Assembly (NCBI RefSeq): GCF_000499845.2
Contig: NC_023751.2
Span: forward strand, 34,284,309-34,348,308
Origin: Phaseolus vulgaris
Taxonomy: Eukaryota > Streptophyta > Magnoliopsida > Fabales > Fabaceae
Direction of reading: 5' to 3'
Length of the DNA stretch: 64,000 bases
Position 1 is the first letter of the stretch. The number at the start of each line of letters is the position of its first letter. The notes below the pieces were generated by a model. It saw nothing but the letters and a program-made list of their open reading frames with translations. It was not told the DNA's origin and did not search any database. This document shows, piece by piece, positions 25,705 to 36,489 of this stretch. Position numbers and translations under genes: made by a program.

Positions 25705-26063
25705 CACTACCAGAAAATCACTAAATAAAAACTAATTTTAGAGATAAAAAATAATTAGTTACTATATTAACTAAGTTAAATATTGTTTTATAAACTAAAA
25801 AAAATTATAAGTATGTAAAATAGTTTTTATTATTAATAAAAATTATAAACTAGTTTATAAATAGATTAACTACCAAGATTTTATCTAATAACTCTAATTT
25901 AGAATACCAATTTTAAAACTACTTTATAATTTTTTATTTATAAAAACTATTTTAAATACCAATAATTTTTTAGTTTACAAAATAGTATCTAATTTAGTCC
26001 ATATATTGCTTAATTATTTTTTTATCTCTAAAATTAGTTGTATTTTATGATTTTGTTGTAATA
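25705..26063. mobile_element. CACTA-ended MITE, near-complete copy
   Basis: It starts CACTACCAGAAAATCA and ends with the inverted, partly decayed counterpart. The 3-bp flank TTT on both sides fits the 3-bp target duplication of CACTA elements. The body is one large imperfect palindrome without coding capacity. Confidence 0.75.
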
Positions 26064-27125
26064 TTTATTTATATACAAATATTGAAGGGTCAAGACTTTT
26101 TCATACAAACTCCTCCTATGCTTATATTAAATAGTAACTTTCAAATGTGAAAGTATTTTCATATACATATACTTAGAGAATGAGAAAGGATGATAAATAT
26201 ATCTAAAATAATTGAAAAAAAAAATAATGATACATAATATAAAAACTATAAACAAATATTTTTTAGTAGGATTCATGCATATGCCTAAAGAGATTGAATC
26301 AGTTTGTGTTTACTATTTTGTGTATGTCTTACCTACCAATAATGGAATCATGCTTGGCCACCATTATGGATAAGAATGCATCTCAAAATCTTTACTTCAT
26401 ATTATGCATGGACCACTTCATTTATTGCTCTTTCCAAGTGCTGTCCTTTTTCTTTTTACTTTCACATTTTAATGTATCAACAATGGATAATTCATGCTCA
26501 TCGATTTCGTGATAAGAAAGCATGGAGTCTATGATAATATGAAAGAAAAAATATTTAAAAAAAAAGTTGTTTGGATTAAGTTAAATAAAGTAAGAAAGTT
26601 TATGAAAATTTGTGAATGGTGTTATGAGTGAGTGTGAATGAAATTGTATTTTTTTATGGATAAAAATTTAAGATTACAAAATTATGAAAAAGTAATTTTT
26701 AATTTATAAAAAATATTTAATTTAATTAATATAATAATTAATTATTTGTTATTTGTAAAATTAGTTCTTAACTTTTTTCTAGTAGCGTAGGTCATTGTAG
26801 GTTATTGATGACAATATGGTGATTGAAACCATTAAAAAAGTAAACAATGGATGGTTTCTGTTAACAATTTATATATAAGAAGATTTATATGAAGAAAAAG
26901 AGGTAGAAGATAAGCAGAAAAAAACAACAAAGTTATGAGCATAATGTGACAACTCCTACAGTGAATAGTGTTCAATCTCCAAGGTCATCCAAAAGTCTCC
27001 ATTTCATTTACATGCAAAAGCTGTGAGATTATCAAGTTGTAGGGCCAACACAATTAGTCAATCGATTTAGACTTTGAACAACTCAAACCAGAAGAAGAAC
27101 CCTTTTTTCCATAGAGTGTGATCTT
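26064..27125. other. Intergenic DNA with half of a MITE
   Basis: AT-rich DNA. Positions 26690-26790 match one end of the CACTA-ended MITE family, including the CTAGTAGCG remnant of the terminus. No gene is supported. Confidence 0.5.
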
Positions 27126-27129
27126 GACA

Positions 27130-27710
27130 ACTCTTACTACATTGATAGTTTTACTGGTATGGGCGAGACCGACACTCGATCTTTCTGACCGAGACCCACC
27201 CAGCTGTTCGAGACCTTGTCCACCTGACTGAAACTAGGGAAATCTGGCTGAGATCCGAGAGACTTGGCCGAGACCACGAAAACTTGGTCGAGACTAGGGG
27301 AATCGTCACGGTCGGCCCATACATCCATTAATGCTCAAATCAAGGTCAGTGAAGTTAACCCGTCATTAAGGATTAGGTAATACACCCATAAGTGAGATCC
27401 ACTCCACTAATCAGACCCAATAAGATAAGCCCATTAAAATAATATAAACAGCACACATCCTAAGGAGAAAGGTACGTAATTTATTATTGTACACCTACCT
27501 GAGTACCTATCACCCGTTTTACTTACTTGAGCATCGGAGTACCTTCCGCAGGTACCCCATTCGGTGTTCGCCTGAGACCAAGTGTCGAAGGAGAAACACG
27601 AAGACGAGAAGAACCCCAGTTCATCATCCAACAACTTGCCCGACCGAAAAAGGAAGACGAAGACTTCAATAGTTTTCTAGGTCCTGCCTCCCTAACAGGA
27701 ACAATAACTT
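27130..27710 (+). mobile_element. LTR of a Ty3/gypsy-type retrotransposon, fragment or solo
   Basis: A GC-richer island contains a TATA-like AATATAAACAG near 27440 and the block ACTTGAGCATCGGAG followed by GCAGGTACCCC. That block is typical of R-U5 regions of plant Ty3/gypsy elements. It ends CCCTAACA near 27702, a plausible LTR end. I could not fix the left border or find a 5-bp duplication, and no internal region adjoins it. Confidence 0.5.
27160..27315 (+). repeat. Imperfect ~20-bp tandem array in the LTR
   Basis: Variants of an ACTTGGCCGAGACC-like unit follow one another about every 19-21 bp, seven or so times, giving repeated CGAGACC and CTGAGAT motifs. It forms the left part of the LTR-like island. 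Confidence 0.6.
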
Positions 27711-27744
27711 TTATTTTTTTATTAGAAAAAGAATAATATTGATA

Positions 27745-28304
27745 AATAATAGAAAAACAAACTTAACAAAATAAAGTGAAAAAAGTGCAAGAAGTTAGTG
27801 GTGTTGAACCTGATGAGACACTCCTTGCCAATTACAAAAGTCCAAATACACAACACAACATAACATTGCATGTGAATCAAACAAACTATAGAGCCATTTC
27901 AAATCATAGGGTCATTCCTGCAACTTCCAAACAATCCCACCTGAAGCATGAAGAACTGCTGCATTCTTGTCACCATAAAAAAACAAGTGAGCATTAAAAA
28001 ACCCTTTAATTTCGTTCATTCAGCACTCAATTGTATGTACATTCTTAACGTTTTAAGAAGGAAGTTTGCAAATAATACATCACCAACTGTTAAGAGTATG
28101 GAATAGGAACACAACCTTTTAGATAAAAAAAAAAATATATTAACAAACTCAACTATACAATCTCTAATTAGTTATATAAACAAATATTTTTATCATGCCA
28201 TATAAAAATTGAAATTTTAAACAAAGGAAAAGAGTTGTATACATAAAGTTGTCAATGTATCATTTTTCTTAGAGAAAATTATCTTCTTCAATACGTGTAG
28301 ATTA
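27745..28304. other. Intergenic DNA
   Basis: No recognised gene. A 73-codon open frame at 27776-27997 has normal composition but matches nothing I know and has no clear gene context. Confidence 0.35.
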
Positions 28305-28392
28305 ACTGATGAAGATTGAGACCAGTTGTGTGTGGGTTGGGATGTCCCTGAAATATCCTTATTTAATTTTTTTTTCTGATAAAAAAAATAAA
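28305..28392 (+). mobile_element. LINE 3' tail fragment
   Basis: The segment GGGATGTCCCTGAAATATCC, a T-rich stretch and TTCTGATAAAAAAAA reproduces the shared 3' end of the LINE family in this window. It is extremely 5'-truncated, and the target duplication is not evident. Confidence 0.5.
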
Positions 28393-29089
28393 CTTATACA
28401 TTAATTAAAGAAACTGATTTTGAAAAATTGATAATAGATAGCTTCTATAATTTTAAGTGATTCCATTTAACCTTTTATAAATTAGCTAATATATAATTTA
28501 ATTTTAAAAAATAAAATTTAGAAATTAGTTAATATCACCAGAAAATATTCACGACATAATTAATCTAAATAGTAATTAACTCCAAAATCATAAACTATGA
28601 ATTTGGAGACCAATTATCCATGAGCCAAGAAAAAGCGATCAATCAAGGCTAAAATATAATTTTAGTTGTTTTCTTTTGTTTAATCTGCAACTTTGATTTT
28701 TCTATTTTGAAATATAAAAATATGATTTCTTAATTTTAAAAAATCACTTTTATTTTGTTCAATGTTTAATTTTGTTTTCATTATTTATTTCTTAAAGTTT
28801 CTTAGATTTAGTTATTTAAATAATTTTTATGGTATTTTAAATGAATGTGTTGGGTTTATATAATCGAAGAATTAAACATAAAAAAGTGAAAATTAAGCTA
28901 AAATTATGAATTTTTAAATTATAAAAAAAATCAAATATTTATGTTTTTAAATGAGAAACTAAATGGATTTAACCAAAGTGTAGACACAAAAATAATATTT
29001 AACCTTAAAATTTAAACTCCACTCCTTACCTCATAAGAGAAAAAGACAGTTTAATGATCAATTGTTTAAATTTTAAATTTGATAATAAA

Positions 29090-29255
29090 ATTCTTGATAG
29101 TTAATTATATATTAATTTAAAAATTATTTATTAATAATAGAAACTAATTTAAAAATTAATAATTTTTTTTAATTTTTAAAATAGTATCTAATTTAGTTCA
29201 ACAACTATTATTTATATTTTTAAAATTATTTTATATTTAATAGTTTTTTTAATAA
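29090..29255. mobile_element. Half of a CACTA-ended MITE
   Basis: The blocks TAGAAACTAATTTAAAAATTAA, a T run and ATAGTATCTAATTTAGTTCA correspond to one arm of the MITE family. The other arm is missing. Confidence 0.45.
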
Positions 29256-29953
29256 TGTTATATAAAAAAATATTTATATCAAATTTGATAAGTATTATAA
29301 AGTTAGTTGTTCTTGTCTATCTCTGATTGAAAGGTGTGGTAAATTAAATTTATAATTAGCAAATTTTGTACTTGACCGAAATTATCATTAGATGCAAACC
29401 ACTTATTCATTAATATATATTTCTGGTTTTAATAAAATCCATTTTTTATTATCTTATTCCGACAGCATGTGTGGTCACGGTTTATCGATTTCAATGGCTA
29501 ATTTCAAGCACAAGTTTATTAAGATATTTTCATGGATTTATTCATTAATTAATTATTTATGTAATCACATTTAATTTAAAATGTTAAGAATTATAAAAAA
29601 AATTAAAGAAAAATATAAAGGGTCTTGAGCTTGTTGCACATCCTCACCAAAATAACTTTTATTAACTTATTTATTTTACCACTCTTGTCTAAATATCGTT
29701 TCAAAAAAGATAAAAAAAGGGTCAAATTTAAGAATGGACTCAGATGAGTTTGAAAGTGGGTATGTACAAAAACCTAAAATTAAAGTATTTTGACATTTTA
29801 AATTAATATCCATTTCTAAATGAGATGATAAACCTGAAAGAATAATTGTAACAAAATTTAAATTTAAATATTTACTTGGAAAAAAAATTAAGTTTAAAAG
29901 AGTAAATAAAACACTATTGCTTTATTTTAATGTTATGGGTATATATTTATAAG

Positions 29954-30073
29954 TATTAAAAAGTAAACTTTAAATTTAACTCAACTTCCTATAATCAATT
30001 TTATAAAGTGAGGTTGCACCCACTTATATACTATAAAATATTTTAATCTCTAGTTAATGTGAGATCTCGAACA
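29954..30073 (-). mobile_element. Solo LTR of a TRIM-like element
   Basis: On the minus strand it starts TGTTCGAGATCTCACATTAA, has TATATAAGTGGGTGCAACCTC in the middle and ends TTTTTAATA. It aligns along its whole 120 bp with the 121-bp 5' LTR of the miniature retrotransposon at 54348. No internal region or second LTR is present. The flanking 5-mers (ATAAG and ATACA) do not match well. Confidence 0.65.
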
Positions 30074-30113
30074 ATACAACAATGCTCACTCCAGCATAGA
30101 GTATGAAGATGAT

Positions 30114-30325
30114 TGAGCATGTGACCTCTTTGGTGGGTTGATGTAACTGGATTTGTTGGGTTTCTATATCTTGTACTTGGATTTTATCTTGGTTTGTAAT
30201 GCAATGTTTGTTGGATCCTTAGTTAGTAGAGTGTTAGAAAACTAGTTTTTGGTGTTTTGTATAAGAGTTGTGACACCCCTGAAATGTCCCATTTTATTTT
30301 ATTTATTCTTTGCTGATAAAAAAAG
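30114..30325 (+). mobile_element. LINE 3' end with 16-bp target duplication
   Basis: A 212-bp segment ends GACACCCCTGAAATGTCCC, a T-rich stretch and TTGCTGATAAAAAAAG, the shared LINE tail. It is bounded by exact 16-bp repeats AGAGTATGAAGATGAT at 30098-30113 and 30326-30341. The repeat, tail and orientation all fit target-primed insertion of a severely 5'-truncated LINE. Confidence 0.85.
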
Positions 30326-30343
30326 AGAGTATGAAGATGATGT

Positions 30344-30345
<2 letters not shown>

Positions 30346-30385
<40 letters not shown>
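30346..30385. repeat. (TA)n microsatellite
   Basis: An almost perfect (TA) run of about 40 bp directly follows the LINE target duplication. Confidence 0.9.
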
Positions 30386-30388
<3 letters not shown>

Positions 30389-30604
30389 GATGAAACTGAA
30401 CCTTAATTTTACTTACCAAGTGCAAGGAGAATGCAATTTATTGGAGGAACAATATATGGAAAGACCTTAAATGAGTTAAAAGCAATTAAATGGTTTTATA
30501 TATCTTTGAAAGAAAAGAAAAATAATAAAGACAAGTTGTTGACTGAAATTAAAAGAAAGTGGTTAAAAGATCTTATCAATTATAATTCTTAGGTTCAAGG
30601 CAAC

Positions 30605-30758
30605 ACTACAGAAAAAAAATCAATTATGGTAGTTATATACCAATTTAGAAACTATTTAACAATAATAGAAACTAATTTAGAAATTTTTTTTAGTTTCTAA
30701 AATAGTCTCTAATTTAGTCACTATAACAACTAATTATTTTTTTGTGAAATTAGGAAAA
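30605..30758. mobile_element. MITE half in the MYB 3' flank
   Basis: The segment carries the outer CACTACAG-like end and the arm TAGAAACTATTTAACAATAATAG, and stops within a few bases of the MYB stop codon. It therefore probably lies in the MYB 3' UTR. Confidence 0.6.
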
Positions 30759-30761
30759 GAA

Positions 30762-33400
30762 TTATGAAATTGATGCAGAGGCAAATTGATTGCATTTTCC
30801 ATTGGGTACCTGTCTTGGCACCACAACCTTAGTTAACCTAACAACTTTAGGTCTAACTATGACATGGTTTGGAGATTCCATGGAATTCATATTAAGGTGG
30901 TTTTGGGAGCACCATGGAGATTGAACACTGGACATGCTAGTAGTTGCCACACTTGTGCTTGGAACTTTATTCTTCTTTTCCTGCTTCTCTTCTAACTCCT
31001 TCTTGCTCAAATGAGTATTCCAGAAGTTCTTGATCTCATCTTCACTGCGTCCTGGTAATCTTCCAGCAATCATAGACCATCTGTGTCACATAGGGTTACT
31101 CAAACAATCAATCAATGGACCCTCAAAAACCAGTGAGGGTGTGTCAAAGAAGCATAGGATCATACATGTTTAGTTTTGCTCCTTCTAGATTATAAAGGTT
31201 GAGACACATCTCAAATATCTTATTTAACTTTTGCTCATAAAAAAATTTGGAACAACAAAATTTATCACTAAAAAAACTATCACCACTACAAGAAAATCAT
31301 GAAATAGAAACCAATTTTTAGAAACCAAAATAATTAGTTACAATAGGAACTAAAGTAGAGATCATTTTAGAAACTAACAAAAAAATTGGTTTCTAAATTA
31401 GTTTCTATTATTTTCTATTATTGTTAAATAGTTTCTAAATTGGTATCTAATTAGCAACTAAGATTTTAGATACCAATTATTTAGTTTCTAAATTTAGTCT
31501 CTAAAACCTTTGGTTGCTAATTAGATACCAATTTAGAAACTATTTTAGAAACCAAATTTCTTTTTAGTTTCTAAAATGGTCTCTAATTTAGTTACTATTG
31601 CAACTAATTATTTTGGTTTCTAGAAATTGGTTTCTATTTCATGATTTTCTTGTAGTGCACTATTAAAAAATTATTAAATAAAAATTAGTTTTAGAGATAA
31701 AAAATAATTAGTTGTTATATTGAATAAATTATATATTATTTTAGATATTTAAAAAAATAATTGGTATCTAAATTAGTAAATAGTTTTTAAATTGGTATCT
31801 AATTAACTACTAAAGTTTTAACTACCAAAAAATAATTAATAATTAATTAAATACCAATTTAAAAAATATTTATCAATAATAAAAATTAGTTTAAATATTA
31901 ATAATATTTTTAGTATTAAAGTAATATCTAATTTAGTAAATATAATAATTAATTATTTTTTATTTTTAAAATTAGTTTGTATTTAATGATTTTTTTTAAG
32001 TGTATAAAATGTTTTGTTTTTAATAGATATAAAATTTGTGTGATTTGAATTAGGTATAATTTTTGTGCACATGTTAAGCATGGAAAAAGCAATGTGTACT
32101 AAGGAGCCAGTTGTTCTACACCTAGCATTCACTTGCTTTGGACCTATATAGGTATAAATATGGTTAATATTGTCTCATAGATATAATACATAACATATAA
32201 TTATTTATGTTAACAGTGTCATGAGATTATTGAGATGTTTAATGGCAAATAACAATTTGTTAATAATGTCAAGAGGTTATGGATTTTCACAAATGATTAA
32301 GTATATATGTAAATAAAATTATTTTTCACAAATAAATAAAACATGTTGCAATATACAATTAATAGTGTCATTTTTCAAATTTATTTGAAAAAAATAACTT
32401 TTTCAAAACAAAGAGACAGAAGAAGAACATTCTTGCCTTGAAAAGGAATACTCTTATCAAAACCATTTGAACAAAATTTATTTCTTTTTCTTAAGATTCC
32501 TTGTTTCTTCTCATTATCAAAGAAAACTTCAGACAGAAATAGTTGTTTTTCAACCTATAGTCTATTTTTTTAAACAAAGAAGACAACTATTTAACCGTTG
32601 TATTATATTCAGTTTAAGAAGATAATTATGATAAAAACCATCATTTTATACCTCTTCATAATTTATATATATGATACATGTATGAAGTATAAAAACTGTG
32701 ATTATAATAAAAGTTGTCGTTTTATATCTTTTAATCTGAACACACATGGTGTTCTAAAACAACGATTATGGTAGATAATCTGAATACATATGGTGTTCTA
32801 AAACAACGATTATGTTCTAAAACAACGATTATGGTAGATAATCTGAATACATATGGTGTTCTAAAACAACGATTATGGTAGAAGTCGTCGATATACACTA
32901 TGAACTAAGTAGTATATTTACTTCAGATTTTAGAAAACTTTTCCAGAAACACACTATTATTTGTGAAAAAACAAAAACCATCACACAACCTTAAAATTCA
33001 TGTTAAAGTGAAAAAGCATGGGGAAGAAAAAATGAGAAAGGTTGAGAATAATGAAGTAAAAGCAGTACCTATTCCCCAAGAGCTTATGCAGTCTGATTAT
33101 GAGTTCTTGCTCATCCCAAGAAAAGTTCTCTGTGGGGATAGAAATGGTTGGCTTCAGATAGTTCAGCCATCGATGCTTGCAACTCTCACCACATCGTTTC
33201 AACCCTATTCAGCAGAAGCAAAAACAAAATGAAAAATCAGATATTTTTTGAAGAAGATGATTCTTTGCATATTATGTACCAGCTCTTTGGGGAAGGTCTC
33301 TCCAATTTCCTTCTCCAGTGAGTTGAACACAGTTGAAGAGAATCTGGTCTTCTTCAGAAGACCATGCTCCTTCTTTTTCACAACAGTTCTTGCTTTCCAT
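30762..33400 (-). CDS. R2R3-MYB transcription factor, TT2-like
   Basis: Nuclear DNA-binding regulator. Exons 33400-33280, 33204-33069 and 31080-30762 join in frame to 191 residues, with the two introns at the standard R2R3-MYB positions. R2 has W13, W33, W53 and R3 has F68, W87, W106. The bHLH-contact motif (pattern [DE]Lx2[RK]x3Lx6Lx3R) is at residues 74-93, with Met in place of the second-last Leu. The linker ISIPTENFS replaces the more usual basic IKRGN-type segment. In the short C-terminus, [13 protein letters not shown] (160-172) resembles the subgroup 5 motif of TT2 proteins, so a role in proanthocyanidin or flavonoid gene control with a bHLH/WD40 complex is plausible, though not shown. 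The protein is short for the subgroup. The 1,988-bp intron 2 is loaded with transposon fragments. Confidence 0.88.
31165..31246 (+). mobile_element. LINE 3' tail fragment in MYB intron 2
   Basis: TATAAAGGTTGAGACACATC, CTCAAATATC, a T-rich stretch and TTGCTCATAAAAAAA match the LINE tail signature found at other LINE ends here. It is antisense to the MYB transcript. Confidence 0.45.
31284..31657. mobile_element. CACTA-ended MITE, complete copy in MYB intron 2
   Basis: 374 bp starting CACTACAAGAAAATCATG and ending with its inverse CATGATTTTCTTGTAGTG, flanked by the 3-bp duplication CAC (31281-31283 and 31658-31660). The two halves are complementary over nearly the full length, so a transcript would fold to a long hairpin. 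This is the best-preserved copy in the window. Confidence 0.9.
31658..32002. mobile_element. CACTA-ended MITE, older copy abutting the first
   Basis: It begins CACTATTAAAAAATTATT directly after the previous copy and ends TTTTTTAAGTG. The body matches the family with more substitutions. The two copies lie side by side with no spacer. Confidence 0.7.
32735..32885. repeat. Tandem repeat in MYB intron 2
   Basis: The block TGGTGTTCTAAAACAACG, then ATTATGGTAGAT, then AATCTGAATACATA recurs two and a half times, with one extra partial unit containing only the TTCTAAAACAACGATTATG part. Confidence 0.8.
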
Positions 33401-33959
33401 GTGGGAACTGAAAATGCATAATTTGTGTACTATTCACTGCATTTATAACTGTAAGGAAAGAAAGACTCCAAAAGCCAAGGACAGTCACTTCATAGTATTT
33501 GTAAGCTTGCTTGTGTTTTCACCTTCACTTCTGATTCTCACTCTTCTGTATAATACCAAAACAAAAACCATGTTCATACGAAAAACTGATATGCTGACAG
33601 ATAAATTGTGCAACACATGCCACAATATTATAAAGTTATTTAGATTGTTCTTATTTCTTCCACTAATAATATAATACTTTTTATTTTACATTATTTTAAA
33701 TTTAATATTTTTTTATGTCTATTAATTAGTTTTATGTATTATTAAAATTATTTCTAATGAACCCAAAAACAAAATAAAAATAGAATTTGCTATTGCTTAT
33801 TTTATTAAGTATTTATTAAAATTATTTTTGCAAAAAAGGTAAAAAGTTATGTTCATGAAAAATCGAAATCTGACCTGGTTTTCAACACCAGAATTAAAAG
33901 ATGAAGGTCAAATTTCAGTTAATAGAAACCAAATTATAAATTGTAAAAAAGTCTAATTT
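33401..33959. promoter_or_regulatory. Upstream region of the MYB gene
   Basis: Non-repetitive sequence directly upstream of the MYB start. It should contain the 5' UTR and proximal promoter; no element can be assigned with confidence. An open frame on the + strand here is antisense noise. Confidence 0.35.
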
Positions 33960-34371
33960 CACTAAAACATTATTAAATAAATATTAATTTTAGAGATAAT
34001 AAATAATTAGTCATTATATTGAATAAACTAGATTATATTTTAAAATTTTTAAAAATATTAATATTTTAATTAATTTTTATTATTAAAAAAATGTATAAAT
34101 TAAATTTTAAATTAGTATCTAATTAACTATCAAAATTTTAACTATCAATTATTTTAAATTCTAAAACTGATAATTAAAATATTAATATTTAATTAGATAC
34201 TAAGTAATTAATTAAATATCAATTTATTAGAAATTAATTTATAAATTTAAAAACTATTTTATATATTAATAATTTTTTTTTCAATAATATATTATCTAAT
34301 TTAGTTAATATATTAATTAATTATTTTTTGTTTTTAAAATTATTTTTAATTAATAATATTTTTAAGTAGTG
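33960..34371. mobile_element. CACTA-ended MITE, diverged copy
   Basis: It starts CACTAAAACATTATT and ends AATATTTTTAAGTAGTG, with TTT on both sides as a 3-bp duplication. The body is the family palindrome with many substitutions. Confidence 0.7.
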
Positions 34372-34731
34372 TTTGATAAATAAAATAAATTTAGGTTTAG
34401 CTGGATAATTTTTTTTATAAGTATTACTTTAGAAAAAAAAATTCATACAACTGTTTTAAACTTTTTTTCAAATTATGAATCATAGAATTCCACATATAAC
34501 ATGTGAGCCTTTGGATTGAATTAAAAAATATTTTTTTTTAATGGGTGAAAATGAATTAGGTTTTTGTATAATTTGTGGGTGTTGGTTGAGTAAGTTGAAG
34601 ATTTTATATGATTTTGAATTTTATTATTCAAATTCATAATGTTTTTTTTTTGTTGCAAAATGGGTGGTGGAGGCAACTGATAATAACAATTTTTTTTTAT
34701 TGTAATACAATAACAAGTGGGTCGAGTTAAT

Positions 34732-35103
34732 CACTATAAGAAAATTATGAAATAAAAATCAAATTTTAGATACCAAAATAATTAGTTGTAATAGTAATTG
34801 AATTAGAAACAATTTTAGAAAATAAAAAAGTTTTAATTTCTTAATTAGTTTCTATTATTGTTAAATAGTTTATAAATTGGTATGTAATTAGCAACCAATG
34901 TTTTGCTACCAAATTTAGAAACTAAATAATTGGTAGTTAAAACCTTTGTTGCTAATTAGATACAAACTATTTAACAATAATAAAAACTAATTTAGAAACC
35001 AATTTGTTTTTTAGTTTTTAAAATGTCTCTAATTTATTTACTATTGCTACTAATTATTTTGGTTTCTAAAAATTGATTTTTATTTCATGATTTTCTTGCC
35101 GTG
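34732..35103. mobile_element. CACTA-ended MITE, near-complete copy
   Basis: 372 bp from CACTATAAGAAAATTATG to CATGATTTTCTTGCCGTG, flanked by AAT at 34729-34731 and 35104-35106. Its length agrees with the 374-bp copy in the MYB intron. Confidence 0.85.
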
Positions 35104-35106
35104 AAT

Positions 35107-36485
35107 AAAAATCAGAAATAAAATATATTTGACTAAAAAATACAGAAAAATAAAAAAAACCACTTAAAAAGTAGATAAAAAATAAAATGAGAAAAGTATA
35201 AGTAATCTCACTTTTATAAATTTATGCTTTTTTTTTGTATTTACTCATTTAATTCTCTAACCAAACCAACCTTATGAATGTCAAGCATTAAAATATTAGG
35301 TTATTAAGCCAACTAATCGTACATTGTAAATTGTGAGAACAAATAATATTTTTTTAAGAAAATGTCATTGGATTGGAATATATCCTATATAAACCAAAAT
35401 TTTTGTTTGTATAATAATTTGATAAAAGAAGCAGAAAAAGAAAAAAAAATGAATACTAATGTCAAATAAAATTAATATATAGTACAATTAAATATAAAAA
35501 TTAGAAAAATGTTGGCAAAAACTAAAAGAAAATATATTTTATACTAAACATGTATGGAGTTACTGATTGATATGGTGTAAGAAAAAGTTATTGGCTTGAA
35601 AAGTAAAAGATTAAATTACAATATCATACAAATATATTAAAAATAATACTCCTTCAAGTAAAAGGTAAAATTACATATTATACATATAATAAAATGATAC
35701 TCCTTCAAATGAAAGATAAAATAAACAAAAAAAAAAATTATGTATTTCGATCAAATATAAATAATTTAATATTATAAAGTACTTCTAAAAACATCATTCA
35801 TTTAATTGACGTTTAATGTTAAATGTTTTTGATATTTTACGTCAAATTTCAAATAAGGTATAGTTTAGAAAACATGTTTATATCTTAAATGAAATTAGTA
35901 TTACTAATTAACCTTCATAACGAGTGTGGTTCACTTTTTCCCCTTATATTCCATACGGAAAAGAAGTATTAATGGTTTTTTTTTAGTGTATATTTTAAGG
36001 ATTTTTGAAATAGATTTTCAAGAACTAGTTGAGAAATTAAAAAATATATATTTATCGAAAAATCATATTAAAAAATTAATAGAAGAACAGAGTTTTACGC
36101 ATTTTATCATAAATAATCATTGTTAATGTTAGTTATCTTAAATACATATAAAATATATTTTTTAATATAATTGATTTCATTTTTAAAATAAACATTACCC
36201 AGATTTAAAATATGGAGTTGTTATAACATTAACTATATTTTCACTGCATGTTTTAATATATGGCTGGCTTGTGGGACAATTCCTTGATAGCAGATGTGCC
36301 CAGTAGCAACATTAAATCCCCAATTATATCATATAAACATAGGATTCGTTGGTTTGTGGTTGACACAAATTGGGGACCAATTCTGCCACTGATTTCTTAT
36401 CCTTTATTATGGGTTCCAAAGTGGTGGGTCAAAGTTTACTTCATTATTGGTACATACTAGGTGTATGATCTATTGAGATGAAGGG
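35107..36485. other. AT-rich intergenic DNA
   Basis: No gene supported. The 66-codon open frame at 36260-36460 may belong to a degraded mobile element but shows no motif I recognise. Confidence 0.4.
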
Positions 36486-36489
36486 AAAG

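Noticed and set aside
27776..27997. 73-codon open frame
   Set aside because: Normal composition but no domain, no leader or splice evidence; too short to support as a gene.
32963..33232. 89-codon + strand open frame
   Set aside because: Antisense shadow of MYB exon 2.
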